From positions 1,426,001 to 1,490,000 of the forward strand of contig NZ_CP011773.1 of the NCBI RefSeq assembly GCF_001021385.1: a stretch of 64,000 nucleotides of DNA, in the 5' to 3' direction. Shown here in pieces: positions 24,720-33,930 of the stretch (positions are counted from its first letter, which is position 1; every line of letters begins with the position of its first letter). Source of the DNA: Mycobacterium sp. EPa45 (GTDB taxonomy: Bacteria > Actinomycetota > Actinomycetes > Mycobacteriales > Mycobacteriaceae). Under the pieces are notes generated by a model. It saw nothing but the letters and a program-made list of their open reading frames with translations, did no database searches and was not told the DNA's origin. The position numbers and the translations under genes are program-made.

Positions 24720-27156
24720 CCGGGTCGTAGATCGGCTTGAGCGACACCGTGATCGGGTAGGTCTCGCCGCCGACGTTGACGGCGTAGGAACCGGCCCGCA
24801 CCCAGTCAGCTGTGACGACGGCGTGGTCGGGCGCCCGGACATAACCCAGCCCGACGCACGCGCCGGTGGTGGCGCCCCATGCCGCCGAGCTGACCTGCCC
24901 GGCGATGGCGCCGTCGCGCAGGATCAGCTCGCCACCCCACAGCATCGGCTCGGCCGAGTCGACGGCGAAGCTCACCAGCCGCTTACGCGCGCCTTCGGCC
25001 TTCATTTTCTCCACCGCCGCGCGGCCGAGGAAGTCGATGTCGGAGGAGAGTTTGCAGGCGAACAGCAGACCGGCCTCGACCGGACTGTCGTTGGGGGTGA
25101 GTTCCCGGCCGAACGCCCGATAACCCTTCTCCAGCCGCATCGACTCGATCGCGTAGTAACCGCCGCGGGCGATGCCGAAGCTCTCACCGGTAGCCACGAG
25201 GTCCTCGTAGACACCCACTGCGAACTCGGTGGGAACGTAGAGCTCCCAACCCAGTTCACCGACGTAGGTGATACGCGTCGCCCGCACCGTGGCATAGCCC
25301 AGTGAGATCATCTGGCTGGTGCCGAACGGGAACGCGGCATCGGACAGGTCGGCGTCGGTGAGCTCGCTGAGCAACTCTCGCGACTTCGGGCCCATCACGC
25401 CGAACACCGCCATCGACGATGTGACGTCGACGAGTTCGGCGTGCGCCCCGGGCGGCATGTTCTTGCGGATGTGGTCCTTGTCGCGCTCGGTGGTGGCCGC
25501 GCTGCTGACGATCAGGTATTCCTGTGGGCCGGTGCGGGTGACGGTGACGTCCGACTCGTAGGTGCCGCGTTCGTTGAGCATGCCGGTGTACACCGACTTG
25601 CCAACCGGCACAGCCACATCCGCGCTGCACAGCCACTGCAGTGCCGCCTCGGCTCCCGGACCGGCGAGCACGTACTTGGAGAACGACGTCTGGTCGAAGA
25701 CCGTGACCGCGGTTCGGGTGTTGATCTGCTCGGCCGCCGACCAGGGCAGCCAGTTCTGCTTGCCCCACGAGTATTCGATGACCGGCTCGCTGCCCGGCGG
25801 AGCGAAGAAATTGGCGCGCTCCCAACCCATCCGGCTGCCGAAGTTCGCGTTCGCTGCGGCGAGCAAATGGTGCACCGGGGAGCGTCGGAACGGTCGTGCC
25901 GTCGTCAGCTCGCGGTTGGGCCAGGGGATTTCGTAGTGCACGCCGAGAACCTCGGCCACCCGGTCGTGTAACCAGGCCACGTTGCCGTTGAACGGGGCGA
26001 AGCGCCGGATGTCGACGCCGGTGAGATCGGTGGTGGGGGAGCCGTTGACGATCCACTCGGCCAGCGCGCGTCCGGCGCCGCCGGCCGAGGCGATGCCCAC
26101 CGAGTTGAATCCCGCGCCGACGAAGAAGTTCGAGCACTCGGGTGCCTCGCCGAGGATGAACTGATTGTCCGGGGTGAAACTCTCCGGGCCGTTGTACAGC
26201 TTCTTCAGCCCGGTGTGCTCCAGTGCCGGAATCCGCAGCAGCGCGTTGTCCATCAGAATCTCGAAGTGCTCCCAGTCCTCGTCGAGCAGCTGGAACTCGA
26301 AGGGGTAGGGGATCTTGTCGGGCGCCACCCACGGCTTGGCCTCCGGCTCGAAGCCACCGATGACCAACCCGCCGACTTCCTCCTTGAAGTAGGTGTAGCC
26401 GTCGGGATCTCGCAGGATCGGAAGGTCGGGGTGCACACCGGCGATGGTTTCGGTGACCACATAGAAGTGCTCGGCCGAATACAGCGGCACGTTCACCCCG
26501 GCCAGTGCGCCAATGGCTTTGGCCCACTGCCCGGCGCAGTTGACGACGATTTCGGCCTCGATGTCACCGGCATCGGTGCGCACACCGGTCACCCGGTCGC
26601 CGGCGGTCAGGACGTCGAGCACGCGGACGTGTTCGAATACCTTGGCACCGCGCTGGCGCGCACCTTTTGCCAACGCCATTGTCAGGTCGGTCGGATTGGC
26701 CTTGCCGTCGGCGGGCAACCAGATGGCGCCCACCAGATCGTCGACCCGCATCACCGGGTAGCGTTCGACAGCCTCATCGGGGCTGAGGAGTTCGCAGTCG
26801 AGCTGGTACGCCGCCGCGTTCGCCGCCGTGCGGCGCAGCTGGGTCATCCGGTCTTCGCTGCGGGCCACCGTCACCCCGCCGCACTGCTTGTAGCCGGCGC
26901 TCAATCCCGTCTCGGCCTCCAGCTCGGCGTACAGCGAGGTGGAGTACTGCACCAGCCTGGTGCCACTTTCCGACGCGCGGAGCTGGCCGACCAAACCGGC
27001 TGCGTGCCAGGTGGTTCCGCACGACAGCTGACCCTGCTCGAGCAACACGACATCGGTGCGGCCCAGCTTGGTGAGGTGGTAGGCGACGCTGGTGCCGATG
27101 ACGCCGCCGCCGATGATGACGATCTGGGCGCGGTCGGGCAATGATGGGAGCGACAT
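24700..27156 (-). CDS. Dimethylglycine/sarcosine dehydrogenase-like FAD and folate-binding protein
   Basis: The 818-residue protein has an N-terminal DAO domain (about 11-370) with the FAD motif IIGGGVIGTSVAYHL and GTTWHAAGL, whose His51 is the site of covalent FAD in DMGDH. An FAO_M linker (about 375-430) and a GCV_T aminomethyltransferase domain (about 435-800) follow, including GVMGPKSRELLSELT and YVGELGWELYVPTE. Family members oxidatively demethylate N-methyl amino acids, passing the methyl carbon to tetrahydrofolate. Start is ATG 27156, preceded by a duplicated AGGAACCC ribosome-site element. Gene order with a choline-kinase-like gene suggests choline or betaine degradation. Confidence 0.82.
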   Translation of the reverse strand: MSLPSLPDRAQIVIIGGGVIGTSVAYHLTKLGRTDVVLLEQGQLSCGTTWHAAGLVGQLRASESGTRLVQYSTSLYAELEAETGLSAGYKQCGGVTVARSEDRMTQLRRTAANAAAYQLDCELLSPDEAVERYPVMRVDDLVGAIWLPADGKANPTDLTMALAKGARQRGAKVFEHVRVLDVLTAGDRVTGVRTDAGDIEAEIVVNCAGQWAKAIGALAGVNVPLYSAEHFYVVTETIAGVHPDLPILRDPDGYTYFKEEVGGLVIGGFEPEAKPWVAPDKIPYPFEFQLLDEDWEHFEILMDNALLRIPALEHTGLKKLYNGPESFTPDNQFILGEAPECSNFFVGAGFNSVGIASAGGAGRALAEWIVNGSPTTDLTGVDIRRFAPFNGNVAWLHDRVAEVLGVHYEIPWPNRELTTARPFRRSPVHHLLAAANANFGSRMGWERANFFAPPGSEPVIEYSWGKQNWLPWSAAEQINTRTAVTVFDQTSFSKYVLAGPGAEAALQWLCSADVAVPVGKSVYTGMLNERGTYESDVTVTRTGPQEYLIVSSAATTERDKDHIRKNMPPGAHAELVDVTSSMAVFGVMGPKSRELLSELTDADLSDAAFPFGTSQMISLGYATVRATRITYVGELGWELYVPTEFAVGVYEDLVATGESFGIARGGYYAIESMRLEKGYRAFGRELTPNDSPVEAGLLFACKLSSDIDFLGRAAVEKMKAEGARKRLVSFAVDSAEPMLWGGELILRDGAIAGQVSSAAWGATTGACVGLGYVRAPDHAVVTADWVRAGSYAVNVGGETYPITVSLKPIYDPANQRVR

Positions 27157-27182
27157 GGGTTCCTATGGGTTCCTATCCGTCG

Positions 27183-28103
27183 TCAGTCGGGTGCCTGGGC
27201 ATCAGCGAGCAGGCGCGGGAAATCGGGTCCGCGGAATTCGGCGACCGCGGATTCGTAGCGTTCCATCGCCCATTCCCAGAAATCGAAATCCAATGTGCTG
27301 ATGCCATTTTGGATACAGCCCCACAAAGTCCAGCCGTACTTGCCGATGATGCCCTGCAGGCGGGCCCGTGCGGTCTTGTGCCGCAACCGGCGGCCGTAGT
27401 ACAGGCTGACCAATTCGTCGAGCTGGTCCGTGGACAACCCGCACTCGGCCCAGATGTTGCCGAGTTCGAAACAGGGGTCGTTGTTCCCGGAGTACTCGTA
27501 GTCGATCAGCCAGACCTTGCTGCCGTTGTCGACGAAATTGCCGGCTAGCAGGTCGTTGTTACACGGAACGGTCACGTGTTCGTCGGGCCCGAGAATGCGC
27601 TTCACCGCCTGGAACTCGCGTGTGAAGTACATATAGTCGGTCGGTATCAGGAACCCGCGCTCCTGAACCACCTTCAAATAAGCGGGTTGGCGCTCGAACA
27701 TGTTGAAGCGGTCGCGGAACCGTGGACCGGCGTGCAGTGTGCGGCAACCCTCGGCGACGCGGGCCAGCACGTCGGGACGCTGCAGGTCGGTGTTGGTCAA
27801 GGTGTTGCCCTCGAGGAAGCCGACCAGCAGGATGCCGAGATCGGGTCGGTAGTCGATCACCGGTGCCCCGACGCCGGCCTGCTGGGCAGCCTTGCTGTTG
27901 TAGTACTCGTTGTCGCGGTCGATGCCGAGCAGGCTGGTGGCATTGATGCTGCAGCGAGCGACGTAAATGCCTGCCGGAGTTGTGATCTTGATGTTGCGGT
28001 TGGTCAGACCGCCGGAAAGTTCCTCGAGTTCGCGCGGTTGCCCGGCCAATGCCGGCAGTTGATCCAGCAGCGCGTCCAGTTCCGGATCGGAATTGAACGG
28101 CAT
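27183..28103 (-). CDS. Choline/ethanolamine kinase-like phosphotransferase (APH fold)
   Basis: The 306-residue protein has ELSGGLTNRNIKI for nucleotide binding, the Brenner-type catalytic loop PCNNDLLAGNF (residues 180-190; Asp184 as base, with the usual His replaced by Asn182) and the metal motif LIDYEYSGNNDP (Asp201). These are typical of choline kinases and related small-molecule kinases. Start is ATG 28103 with AAGGA upstream. It is 26 bases before the dehydrogenase-like gene on the same strand, most likely one operon. The substrate is probably an amino alcohol, but that is inference. Confidence 0.8.
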   Translation of the reverse strand: MPFNSDPELDALLDQLPALAGQPRELEELSGGLTNRNIKITTPAGIYVARCSINATSLLGIDRDNEYYNSKAAQQAGVGAPVIDYRPDLGILLVGFLEGNTLTNTDLQRPDVLARVAEGCRTLHAGPRFRDRFNMFERQPAYLKVVQERGFLIPTDYMYFTREFQAVKRILGPDEHVTVPCNNDLLAGNFVDNGSKVWLIDYEYSGNNDPCFELGNIWAECGLSTDQLDELVSLYYGRRLRHKTARARLQGIIGKYGWTLWGCIQNGISTLDFDFWEWAMERYESAVAEFRGPDFPRLLADAQAPD

Positions 28104-28120
28104 GATGCATCCTTGCGCAG

Positions 28121-28126
28121 AGAGTA
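28121..28126 (-). promoter_or_regulatory. Candidate -10 box of the choline-kinase-like operon
   Basis: TACTCT on the minus strand lies 17 bases upstream of ATG 28103. A tandem AGACTAGACT element (28144-28153) just beyond could be a regulator site shared with the divergent HAD gene. Confidence 0.35.
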
Positions 28127-28171
28127 AATGTGTCGCGCCTAAAAGACTAGACTATTGACTTGTGGCGGCGC

Positions 28172-28177
28172 TAATGT
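28172..28177 (+). promoter_or_regulatory. -10 box of the HAD phosphatase gene (leaderless)
   Basis: TAATGT is followed by 6 bases and then GTG 28184. Confidence 0.45.
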
Positions 28178-28183
28178 TCGGCC

Positions 28184-28909
28184 GTGCCGTCATATCAGGA
28201 TGCCCGTCTGGCCCGCGAGATAATCAGCGACTGGGCGGGTGCCCGGCGGCCTGCGGTGATCTTCGACTTCAACGGAACGCTGTCCGACGACGAGCCGGTG
28301 TTGTTCCGCATCTTCAGCGAGCTGTTCGCCGAGCATCTGGACTGGTCGATGACGCAGCAGGATTATGACCAGCATCTGTTGGGCCACAGCGACCGCGAGA
28401 TCGTCGAGAAAGCGCTGGAGATGGCCGGCGCCGAAGGGCTCGACATCGACCAGTTGCTCGAACTACGCAAGCGCCGCTACCGCGAACTCGTCGCCGACGA
28501 CAACCCGATCCGGCCCGACACGGTGCGGCTGGTGCAGCTGCTGGCTGACCACGATGTGCCGATGGCCATCGTTACCGGGGCGCAGCGCGACGACGTCCGT
28601 GCCGTCCTGGAAAGCAGCCCGGTCGGTGAGCTGATCCGGGTGGTCGTCACCGAGGAAGACGTCGCCCGCGGGAAGCCGGATCCGGAAGGCTTCCTGGCTG
28701 GCGCTAGCCAATTAGATTGTGCGCCAGAGCAGATCGTGGTCTTCGAAGACTCGGTACCGGGTGTGCGCGGCGCCCTCGCGGCCGGAATGCGCTGCATCGC
28801 CGTTGCCGTCGAGCCCAGTGCCGAGCTGGCAGCAGTGGCACCGGCCATCGTCGAGCGGCTGTCTCCACACCTCATAAAGCCCGTCCTGCCGTTACTGCTC
28901 AGACGCTAG
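28184..28909 (+). CDS. HAD-superfamily phosphatase, beta-phosphoglucomutase/phosphonatase-like
   Basis: The 241-residue protein has the four HAD motifs: FDFNGTLSDDEP (nucleophile Asp, but Asn at the usual +2 acid position), AIVTGAQRDDV (motif II), ARGKPDPEGF (Lys, motif III) and VVFEDSVPGVRGA (motif IV). A helical cap domain lies between motifs I and II. Lack of the +2 Asp is known among phosphonatases and some mutase-like members. Divergent from the choline-kinase-like gene with an 80-base shared control region, it may dephosphorylate a metabolite of that pathway. The substrate is not determinable here. Confidence 0.8.
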   Translation: MPSYQDARLAREIISDWAGARRPAVIFDFNGTLSDDEPVLFRIFSELFAEHLDWSMTQQDYDQHLLGHSDREIVEKALEMAGAEGLDIDQLLELRKRRYRELVADDNPIRPDTVRLVQLLADHDVPMAIVTGAQRDDVRAVLESSPVGELIRVVVTEEDVARGKPDPEGFLAGASQLDCAPEQIVVFEDSVPGVRGALAAGMRCIAVAVEPSAELAAVAPAIVERLSPHLIKPVLPLLLRR

Positions 28910-30129
28910 TTGTCAGGCGGCGGTTGTGGTTCGAAGGGGTGGTACCACTTCCATTGGGCGCGTTCGCCGATCGGCCCCGGACACGGCGGGACATCCGGTG
29001 GTGGGTTGTTCGGCGGGCGCGCTAGCGACTGTGACGTGAGTGGTTCGCCATCGCTGTCGGTGACGGTCAGCTGATGGGCGGGTCCGCTGATGGTGATGTC
29101 GCCGCGGTGGTGTGCCCGGTGGTGATACGGACACAACAGCACCAGGTTGTGCAATTCGGTGGGCCCGCCGTTTTCCCAGTGCTGGATGTGATGGGCGTGC
29201 AGTCCGCGTGTTGCGCCGCAGCCGGGGACCGCGCATGTGGCGTCGCGATGTTCGAGCGCGCGGCGGAGCCGCCGGTTGATGGTCCGGGTGGTGCGACCGG
29301 CGCCGATCGGTTGGCCGTCGCGTTCGAACCAGACTTCACAGGTGGCGTCGCAGGTCAGGTATTGGCGGTCGGCATCGGACAGCAGTGGGCCCAAATGGAG
29401 CGCAGCAATCCGCTGCTCGACATCGACATGCATGACCACCGTGGTGCGTTGCCCGTGCGGCCGTTGCACCACGTCGGCGTCCCAGCCGGCCTCGACCAGG
29501 CTCATGAACGCGTCCACTGTATTCGGCAGTGGCGGCGGGGTTTCCGCCGTCTCGTGCTCGCGCTGGTATTCGGCGATGAGACTGTCGTGGTGAGACTGTA
29601 GTGCAGCCTCGACTGTCGCGGCCTCGTCGGCGGGCACGGTGATACGCCACGTGGTGGACTCGTCGCGAACGGTTTTGCGCACTGATCGTGGCGGGTCGGG
29701 TTGCGGACCAGGCTTGGGTGGCCGGGGTTCGAGCTTGATGGCTTTGCGCAGCTGGCTGACTGTCGCAACAGAGGCCAGCTGTGCGTAGTGCTCATCGGAG
29801 CCGTCGGCGGCTCGTTCGGCGATGACGCCGACCTGATCCACCGACAGCCGTCCCTCACGCAGCGCTTGGGTGCAAAGCGGGAACTCGGGAAGTCGGTGCG
29901 CCACAGCAGAAATCGTCTTGGCGGTGGTCGATGAAGTGCCCAACTTCCAAGCCACTACCGCGGCGACGGAACGTGCACCGGTCATGCCGCAGAGATTGCC
30001 GTGCTCCAGCTCGGCGACGAGTTCCACGATGCGCCCGTCGATCGCATTGCGCTGACCGGCCAGCTCCGCAAGCTCCTCGAACAACACCTCGAGGCGTTCC
30101 TTCGGGCTGAGCGCCACGGTCGACGACAT
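28906..30129 (-). CDS. DUF222 and HNH endonuclease domain protein (13E12 repeat family)
   Basis: The 407-residue protein has an N-terminal DUF222 helical domain (about 10-290) and a C-terminal HNH nuclease motif CAVPGCGATRGLHAHHIQHW followed by ELHNLVLLCPYHHRAHH, with paired Cys/His zinc ligands. Members occur in many copies in mycobacterial genomes and correspond to the REP13E12 family, thought to be mobile or of mobile origin. It overlaps the HAD gene tail to tail by 4 bases and separates that locus from the GntR gene. No terminal repeats were identified. The biological role of the family is unclear. Confidence 0.85.
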   Translation of the reverse strand: MSSTVALSPKERLEVLFEELAELAGQRNAIDGRIVELVAELEHGNLCGMTGARSVAAVVAWKLGTSSTTAKTISAVAHRLPEFPLCTQALREGRLSVDQVGVIAERAADGSDEHYAQLASVATVSQLRKAIKLEPRPPKPGPQPDPPRSVRKTVRDESTTWRITVPADEAATVEAALQSHHDSLIAEYQREHETAETPPPLPNTVDAFMSLVEAGWDADVVQRPHGQRTTVVMHVDVEQRIAALHLGPLLSDADRQYLTCDATCEVWFERDGQPIGAGRTTRTINRRLRRALEHRDATCAVPGCGATRGLHAHHIQHWENGGPTELHNLVLLCPYHHRAHHRGDITISGPAHQLTVTDSDGEPLTSQSLARPPNNPPPDVPPCPGPIGERAQWKWYHPFEPQPPPDN

Positions 30130-30176
30130 ACTGCCATCATGGCGGAAGGGTCCGACAAGTTTGGGTCGCGGCGGTG

Positions 30177-30992
30177 CTAGGACGCCGGCGAGGTCTCCAC
30201 TTTGGCGTCGGGCCCGCGGTCGAGGCCGGACTTCACCCGGATGCGGGTGCGGTCCGAGCGGAAGTAGTCGTAGGAGAACTCCACCGGAACGTCGTTGCCG
30301 TCGTACGCCGTTCGCGTCACCAGCAGCAACGGATCGCCGACCGCCACGCCCAGCAGCTCGGCCGAGGACTCACCGGCCGGTACCGCCTCGATGTGTTCAT
30401 CGGCCGAATACAGCGGGGTGTCGAACTCGTCGGCCATCAGCGCGTATATCGAGCCGGTCAGGTCGGCGGCCAGCAGTCCCGGGAAGCGGGTGGCCGGCAG
30501 ATAGGTCTCCTCGATCAACACCGGCGTGTTGTTGGCCGACCGCATGCGCACGATCTTGTAGACCTGAGCGCCCCGCTTGAGGTGCAGTGCTTGGCGCACG
30601 ACAGCCGTCGCCGGACGGGTGGCAGCGCCGATCACCCGTGCGCCCGCGGCCATGTCCAGCCTGCGCAGCTGCTCGGTGAATCCCGGAAGGCCGGTGTGGT
30701 CGAACTCCAGCCGCGGCGTCTCGACGAAGTTGCCCCCGAACCGCCCCCGGCTGCGTCGGATGAGTCCCTTGGCTTCAATGGCCGCCAGGGCCTGGCGCAG
30801 CGTCATCCGGCTCACGCCCAGCGCTCCGGCGATCTCGACCTCGGCCGGCAACTTGTCGCCCGGCGTCAGCCGCCCGGAGATGATCAGCTTCTCCAGCCAG
30901 GTGGCGATCCGCGAGTGCGCCGGGCCCTCGGAGGTCTCGCCCAGGTCCGGCCGCTCGGCCAGCACGGCGTCGTCCATCGACAGCACCCGCAT
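30177..30992 (-). CDS. GntR-family regulator with UTRA ligand domain (HutC/FarR subfamily)
   Basis: The 271-residue protein has a GntR winged helix (about 25-95: [42 protein letters not shown], with [12 protein letters not shown] as the wing). A UTRA effector domain (about 110-255) follows, including [24 protein letters not shown] and the final [22 protein letters not shown] regulators bind small metabolites, often sugars, amino sugars or histidine intermediates. It may control the nearby catabolic genes 24700-28909, but alr is divergent and also a candidate. The start ATG 30992 lies 7 bases after a -10 box. Confidence 0.85.
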   Translation of the reverse strand: MRVLSMDDAVLAERPDLGETSEGPAHSRIATWLEKLIISGRLTPGDKLPAEVEIAGALGVSRMTLRQALAAIEAKGLIRRSRGRFGGNFVETPRLEFDHTGLPGFTEQLRRLDMAAGARVIGAATRPATAVVRQALHLKRGAQVYKIVRMRSANNTPVLIEETYLPATRFPGLLAADLTGSIYALMADEFDTPLYSADEHIEAVPAGESSAELLGVAVGDPLLLVTRTAYDGNDVPVEFSYDYFRSDRTRIRVKSGLDRGPDAKVETSPAS

Positions 30993-30999
30993 ACTGCCG

Positions 31000-31005
31000 A
31001 CTCTA
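31000..31005 (-). promoter_or_regulatory. -10 box of the GntR regulator gene (leaderless)
   Basis: TAGAGT on the minus strand, then 7 bases, then ATG 30992. Confidence 0.45.
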
Positions 31006-31087
31006 CCGCCCCTTCAGCGATGAAAGGACAGGTCAGCGCCCTATGCGGGGCCTCGTGTCGGTTTCTGGGACAATTGGCCGTGGTGAC

Positions 31088-32275
31088 ATGACTATGCACA
31101 CGACTCCGTTGACCTCGTCGACGCACACCCAGGTTTGGCGCCCCGGCGCCGAAGCGATCATCGATCTCGGGGCGATCGCCCACAACGTGCGTGTTCTGCG
31201 TGAGCACGCAGGCTCCGCCCAGGTGATGGCGGTCGTCAAAGCCGACGCCTACGGCCACGGCGCCGTACCGGCCGGTCAGGCGGCCGTCGACGCCGGCGCG
31301 GCCGAGTTGGGTGTGGCCACCATCGACGAGGCGCTGGCGCTACGTCGCGGCGGCATCACGGCACCGGTCTTGGCCTGGTTGCACCCGCCGGGAACCGACT
31401 TCGCCCCGGCGCTGTCGGCCGACGTCGGAGTCGCCGTGTCCTCGGTGCTTCAGGTCGGAGCGGTGCTCGACGCCGTCGAACGCACAGGCCGCACGGCTGA
31501 GGTCACTGTCAAGGTCGACACCGGGCTCAATCGCAACGGGGTCAGCGCCGCGGACTACCCGGCCCTGCTGACCGAACTACAGCGTGGGGTTGCCGCCGAC
31601 GCGGTCCGGCTGCGCGGCATCATGTCGCACCTGGCCAACGGTGACGTCCCCGATGATCCGCTGAATGATCTTCAGGCACAACGATTTACCGACATGATTG
31701 CCGAAGCCCGCTCACGGGGAATCACCTTCGACGTTGCGCACCTGTCCAACTCGCCGTCGGCGATGACGCGGCCGGATCTGGGCTTCGACATGGTTCGTCC
31801 CGGTATCGCGGTGTACGGGCTGAGCCCGATCCCGGAACGCGGTGGTATGGGATTGCGCCCGGCGATGACGTTGAGATGCACCGTTGCGATGGTCAAACCG
31901 GTCAAAGCCGGCGACGGAGTGTCCTACGGGCACACCTGGATCGCCGAGCGGGACACCAACCTGGCGCTGCTGCCGGTGGGTTACGCCGACGGGCTGTATC
32001 GCACACTCGGCGGCCGCATCGACGTCCTGATCAACGGTCGGTTGCGTCGCAGCGTCGGCCGGGTGTGCATGGACCAGTTCGTCGTCGATCTCGGCCCCGG
32101 CGACCCCGACGCCGCCGAGGGCGACGAGGCAATCCTGTTCGGCCCCGGCGCGTCCGGCGAACCGACCGCTCAAGATTGGGCCGACCTGCTCGGCACGATC
32201 CACTACGAGGTAGTCACCAGCCCGCGCGGACGGGTCGTGCGCACCTACCGGGAGGCCGCCGCCGATGGGCAGTGA
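31088..32275 (+). CDS. alr: Alanine racemase
   Basis: Alr interconverts L- and D-alanine for peptidoglycan and is PLP-dependent. The 395-residue protein has the PLP lysine in [13 protein letters not shown] (Lys51), the second catalytic Tyr in [25 protein letters not shown] and [14 protein letters not shown] 31088 is chosen because mycobacterial Alr proteins have short tails before [10 protein letters not shown] 31043, behind AAAGGA, is an alternative. It heads an operon in which every following gene overlaps its neighbour. Confidence 0.95.
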   Translation: MTMHTTPLTSSTHTQVWRPGAEAIIDLGAIAHNVRVLREHAGSAQVMAVVKADAYGHGAVPAGQAAVDAGAAELGVATIDEALALRRGGITAPVLAWLHPPGTDFAPALSADVGVAVSSVLQVGAVLDAVERTGRTAEVTVKVDTGLNRNGVSAADYPALLTELQRGVAADAVRLRGIMSHLANGDVPDDPLNDLQAQRFTDMIAEARSRGITFDVAHLSNSPSAMTRPDLGFDMVRPGIAVYGLSPIPERGGMGLRPAMTLRCTVAMVKPVKAGDGVSYGHTWIAERDTNLALLPVGYADGLYRTLGGRIDVLINGRLRRSVGRVCMDQFVVDLGPGDPDAAEGDEAILFGPGASGEPTAQDWADLLGTIHYEVVTSPRGRVVRTYREAAADGQ

Positions 32276-33464
32276 CGAGCGGGTGAACCCCAAGCCGCGC
32301 GGCATCGACGGACGGCTGGCGCGCCGGGCCGAAAAGAGCGCTGAGCGGCTGGCCCGCAAGGCCGAGCATCCCGGCCTCGGCGTGGGCAAGCGAGCCGGTC
32401 TGCTTGCCGGAGTCGCCGGGCTCGGCGCGGTCGGAACCGTCGCCGGTGTCTCGGCCGCCCGCGCGCTCGGGCACCGGTCCGCAGTCGAAGACATCTACGA
32501 GCGTGAGGATTTCGGACTGCTTCACGCCGACCGCGGTTGTGTGGTCACCACCCCCGACGGCATCCCGCTGGTGGTGCGCGAGGTCGGACCGACCACCGCC
32601 CCGCTGACGGTGGTGTTCGCCCATGGCTTCTGCCTGCAGATGGGATCGTTTCACTTTCAGCGCGCGGCGCTGGCGGACCGCTGGGGCGATCAGGTCAGGA
32701 TGGTGTTCTACGACCAGCGTGGGCACGGTCAGTCCAGCCCCGCACCGGTCGAGACCTACACGGTGGAACAGCTGGGCAAGGATCTGGAAACGATTCTGCA
32801 AGTGATGGTTCCGCGTGGTCCCGTCGTGCTCGTCGGGCACTCGATGGGCGGCATGACGGTGCTCTCGCACGCCCGCCAGTTCCCCAAGCACTATGGCACC
32901 CGCATCGTCGGCGCGGCGCTGATCTCCTCGGCCGCCGAAGGCCTGTCCCGTTCACCGCTCGGCGAGATCCTGCAGAACCCCGCACTGGAAGCGGTGCGCT
33001 TCGCGGCTCGGTACGCGCCCAAGCTCGTCCACCGCACCCGCGGTGCGGCGCGCGCCGTCATCCGTCCCATCCTGCGGGCCGCGTCCTACGGCGACGACCA
33101 GATGAGCCCGCGTGTTGTCGCGTACTCCGAGGAGATGATTCACGACACGCCGATCGCCACGCTGGTGGAGTTCCTGCACGCCTTGGAAGTTCACGACGAG
33201 AGCGCGGCGCTTCCGGTGCTGGCCCGGATCCCGACGCTGATCGCTTGTGGTGATCACGACGTGCTGACCCCGATGGTGCACTCCGAGGAAATGGCGGACG
33301 TGCTGCCGGACAGTGATCTGCTGATAGTCGGGGGCGCAGGTCATCTGGTGCAGCTCGAGCGGCCCGAGCTGATCAACGATGGGCTCGTAGAGCTCGTCGA
33401 ACGTGCGACTCCGTCGAAACTGGTGGCTTTGGCCCGGCGGCTCAAGGACCGGACCCGTGGATAG
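32265..33464 (+). CDS. Alpha/beta-hydrolase with N-terminal membrane anchor
   Basis: The 399-residue protein has a basic N-terminus, one hydrophobic segment (about 46-68: [20 protein letters not shown]), then a complete alpha/beta-hydrolase: [16 protein letters not shown] oxyanion region, [15 protein letters not shown] with the nucleophile Ser, CGDHDVLTP (Asp) and [10 protein letters not shown] (His). Start ATG 32265 overlaps alr by 11 bases with GGGAGG upstream; its end overlaps tsaE by 8. Substrate unknown; lipid or ester hydrolysis at the membrane is inferred. Confidence 0.83.
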   Translation: MGSDERVNPKPRGIDGRLARRAEKSAERLARKAEHPGLGVGKRAGLLAGVAGLGAVGTVAGVSAARALGHRSAVEDIYEREDFGLLHADRGCVVTTPDGIPLVVREVGPTTAPLTVVFAHGFCLQMGSFHFQRAALADRWGDQVRMVFYDQRGHGQSSPAPVETYTVEQLGKDLETILQVMVPRGPVVLVGHSMGGMTVLSHARQFPKHYGTRIVGAALISSAAEGLSRSPLGEILQNPALEAVRFAARYAPKLVHRTRGAARAVIRPILRAASYGDDQMSPRVVAYSEEMIHDTPIATLVEFLHALEVHDESAALPVLARIPTLIACGDHDVLTPMVHSEEMADVLPDSDLLIVGGAGHLVQLERPELINDGLVELVERATPSKLVALARRLKDRTRG

Positions 33465-33930
33465 CACGCAGGTACAGAGCGGCACGCGTGAGCTGCCCAC
33501 CGTCGAGGACACCATCGCGCTGGGCGAACAGCTCGGCCGACAACTTCGGGCCGGTGACGTCGTCGTGCTGTCCGGACCGCTCGGAGCGGGAAAGACCGCT
33601 CTCACCAAGGGGATCGCGCTCGGCATGGATGTCGAGGGCCCGGTGACCTCACCGACGTTCGTACTGGCACGGGTGCACCGCGCGCGCCGGCCCGGTGGCC
33701 CGGAACTGGTACATGTCGACGTCTATCGGTTGCTCGAACACACCGGCGCCGACCTGTTGGCCGAACTCGATTCGCTGGACCTCGACGCCGACCTTGAGGA
33801 TGCCGTCGTGGTGGTCGAGTGGGGCGAAGGTCTGGCTGAGCGGCTGTCGGAGAACCACCTCGACATCCGACTCGAGCGCGCCGCTGACAGCGACGTGCGC
33901 ACCGCGATCTGGCAGTGGAATCACGGATGA
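33457..33930 (+). CDS. tsaE: tRNA t6A synthesis ATPase TsaE
   Basis: TsaE is the ATPase that drives turnover of the TsaB-TsaD complex, which adds threonylcarbamoyl to A37 of ANN-decoding tRNAs. The 157-residue product has Walker A GPLGAGKT (residues 40-47), the switch-like TSPTFVLARVH and HVDVYRL (family D-x-Y-R-L), and VVVEWGEGLAE. Start is GTG 33457; the stop overlaps the tsaB start (ATGA). Confidence 0.95.
   Translation: MDSTQVQSGTRELPTVEDTIALGEQLGRQLRAGDVVVLSGPLGAGKTALTKGIALGMDVEGPVTSPTFVLARVHRARRPGGPELVHVDVYRLLEHTGADLLAELDSLDLDADLEDAVVVVEWGEGLAERLSENHLDIRLERAADSDVRTAIWQWNHG

Noticed and set aside
27157..27176. Direct repeat GGGTTCCTAT x2 before the flavoprotein gene as a mobile-element target duplication
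   Set aside because: The copies are adjacent with nothing between them; they merely duplicate the ribosome-site region.
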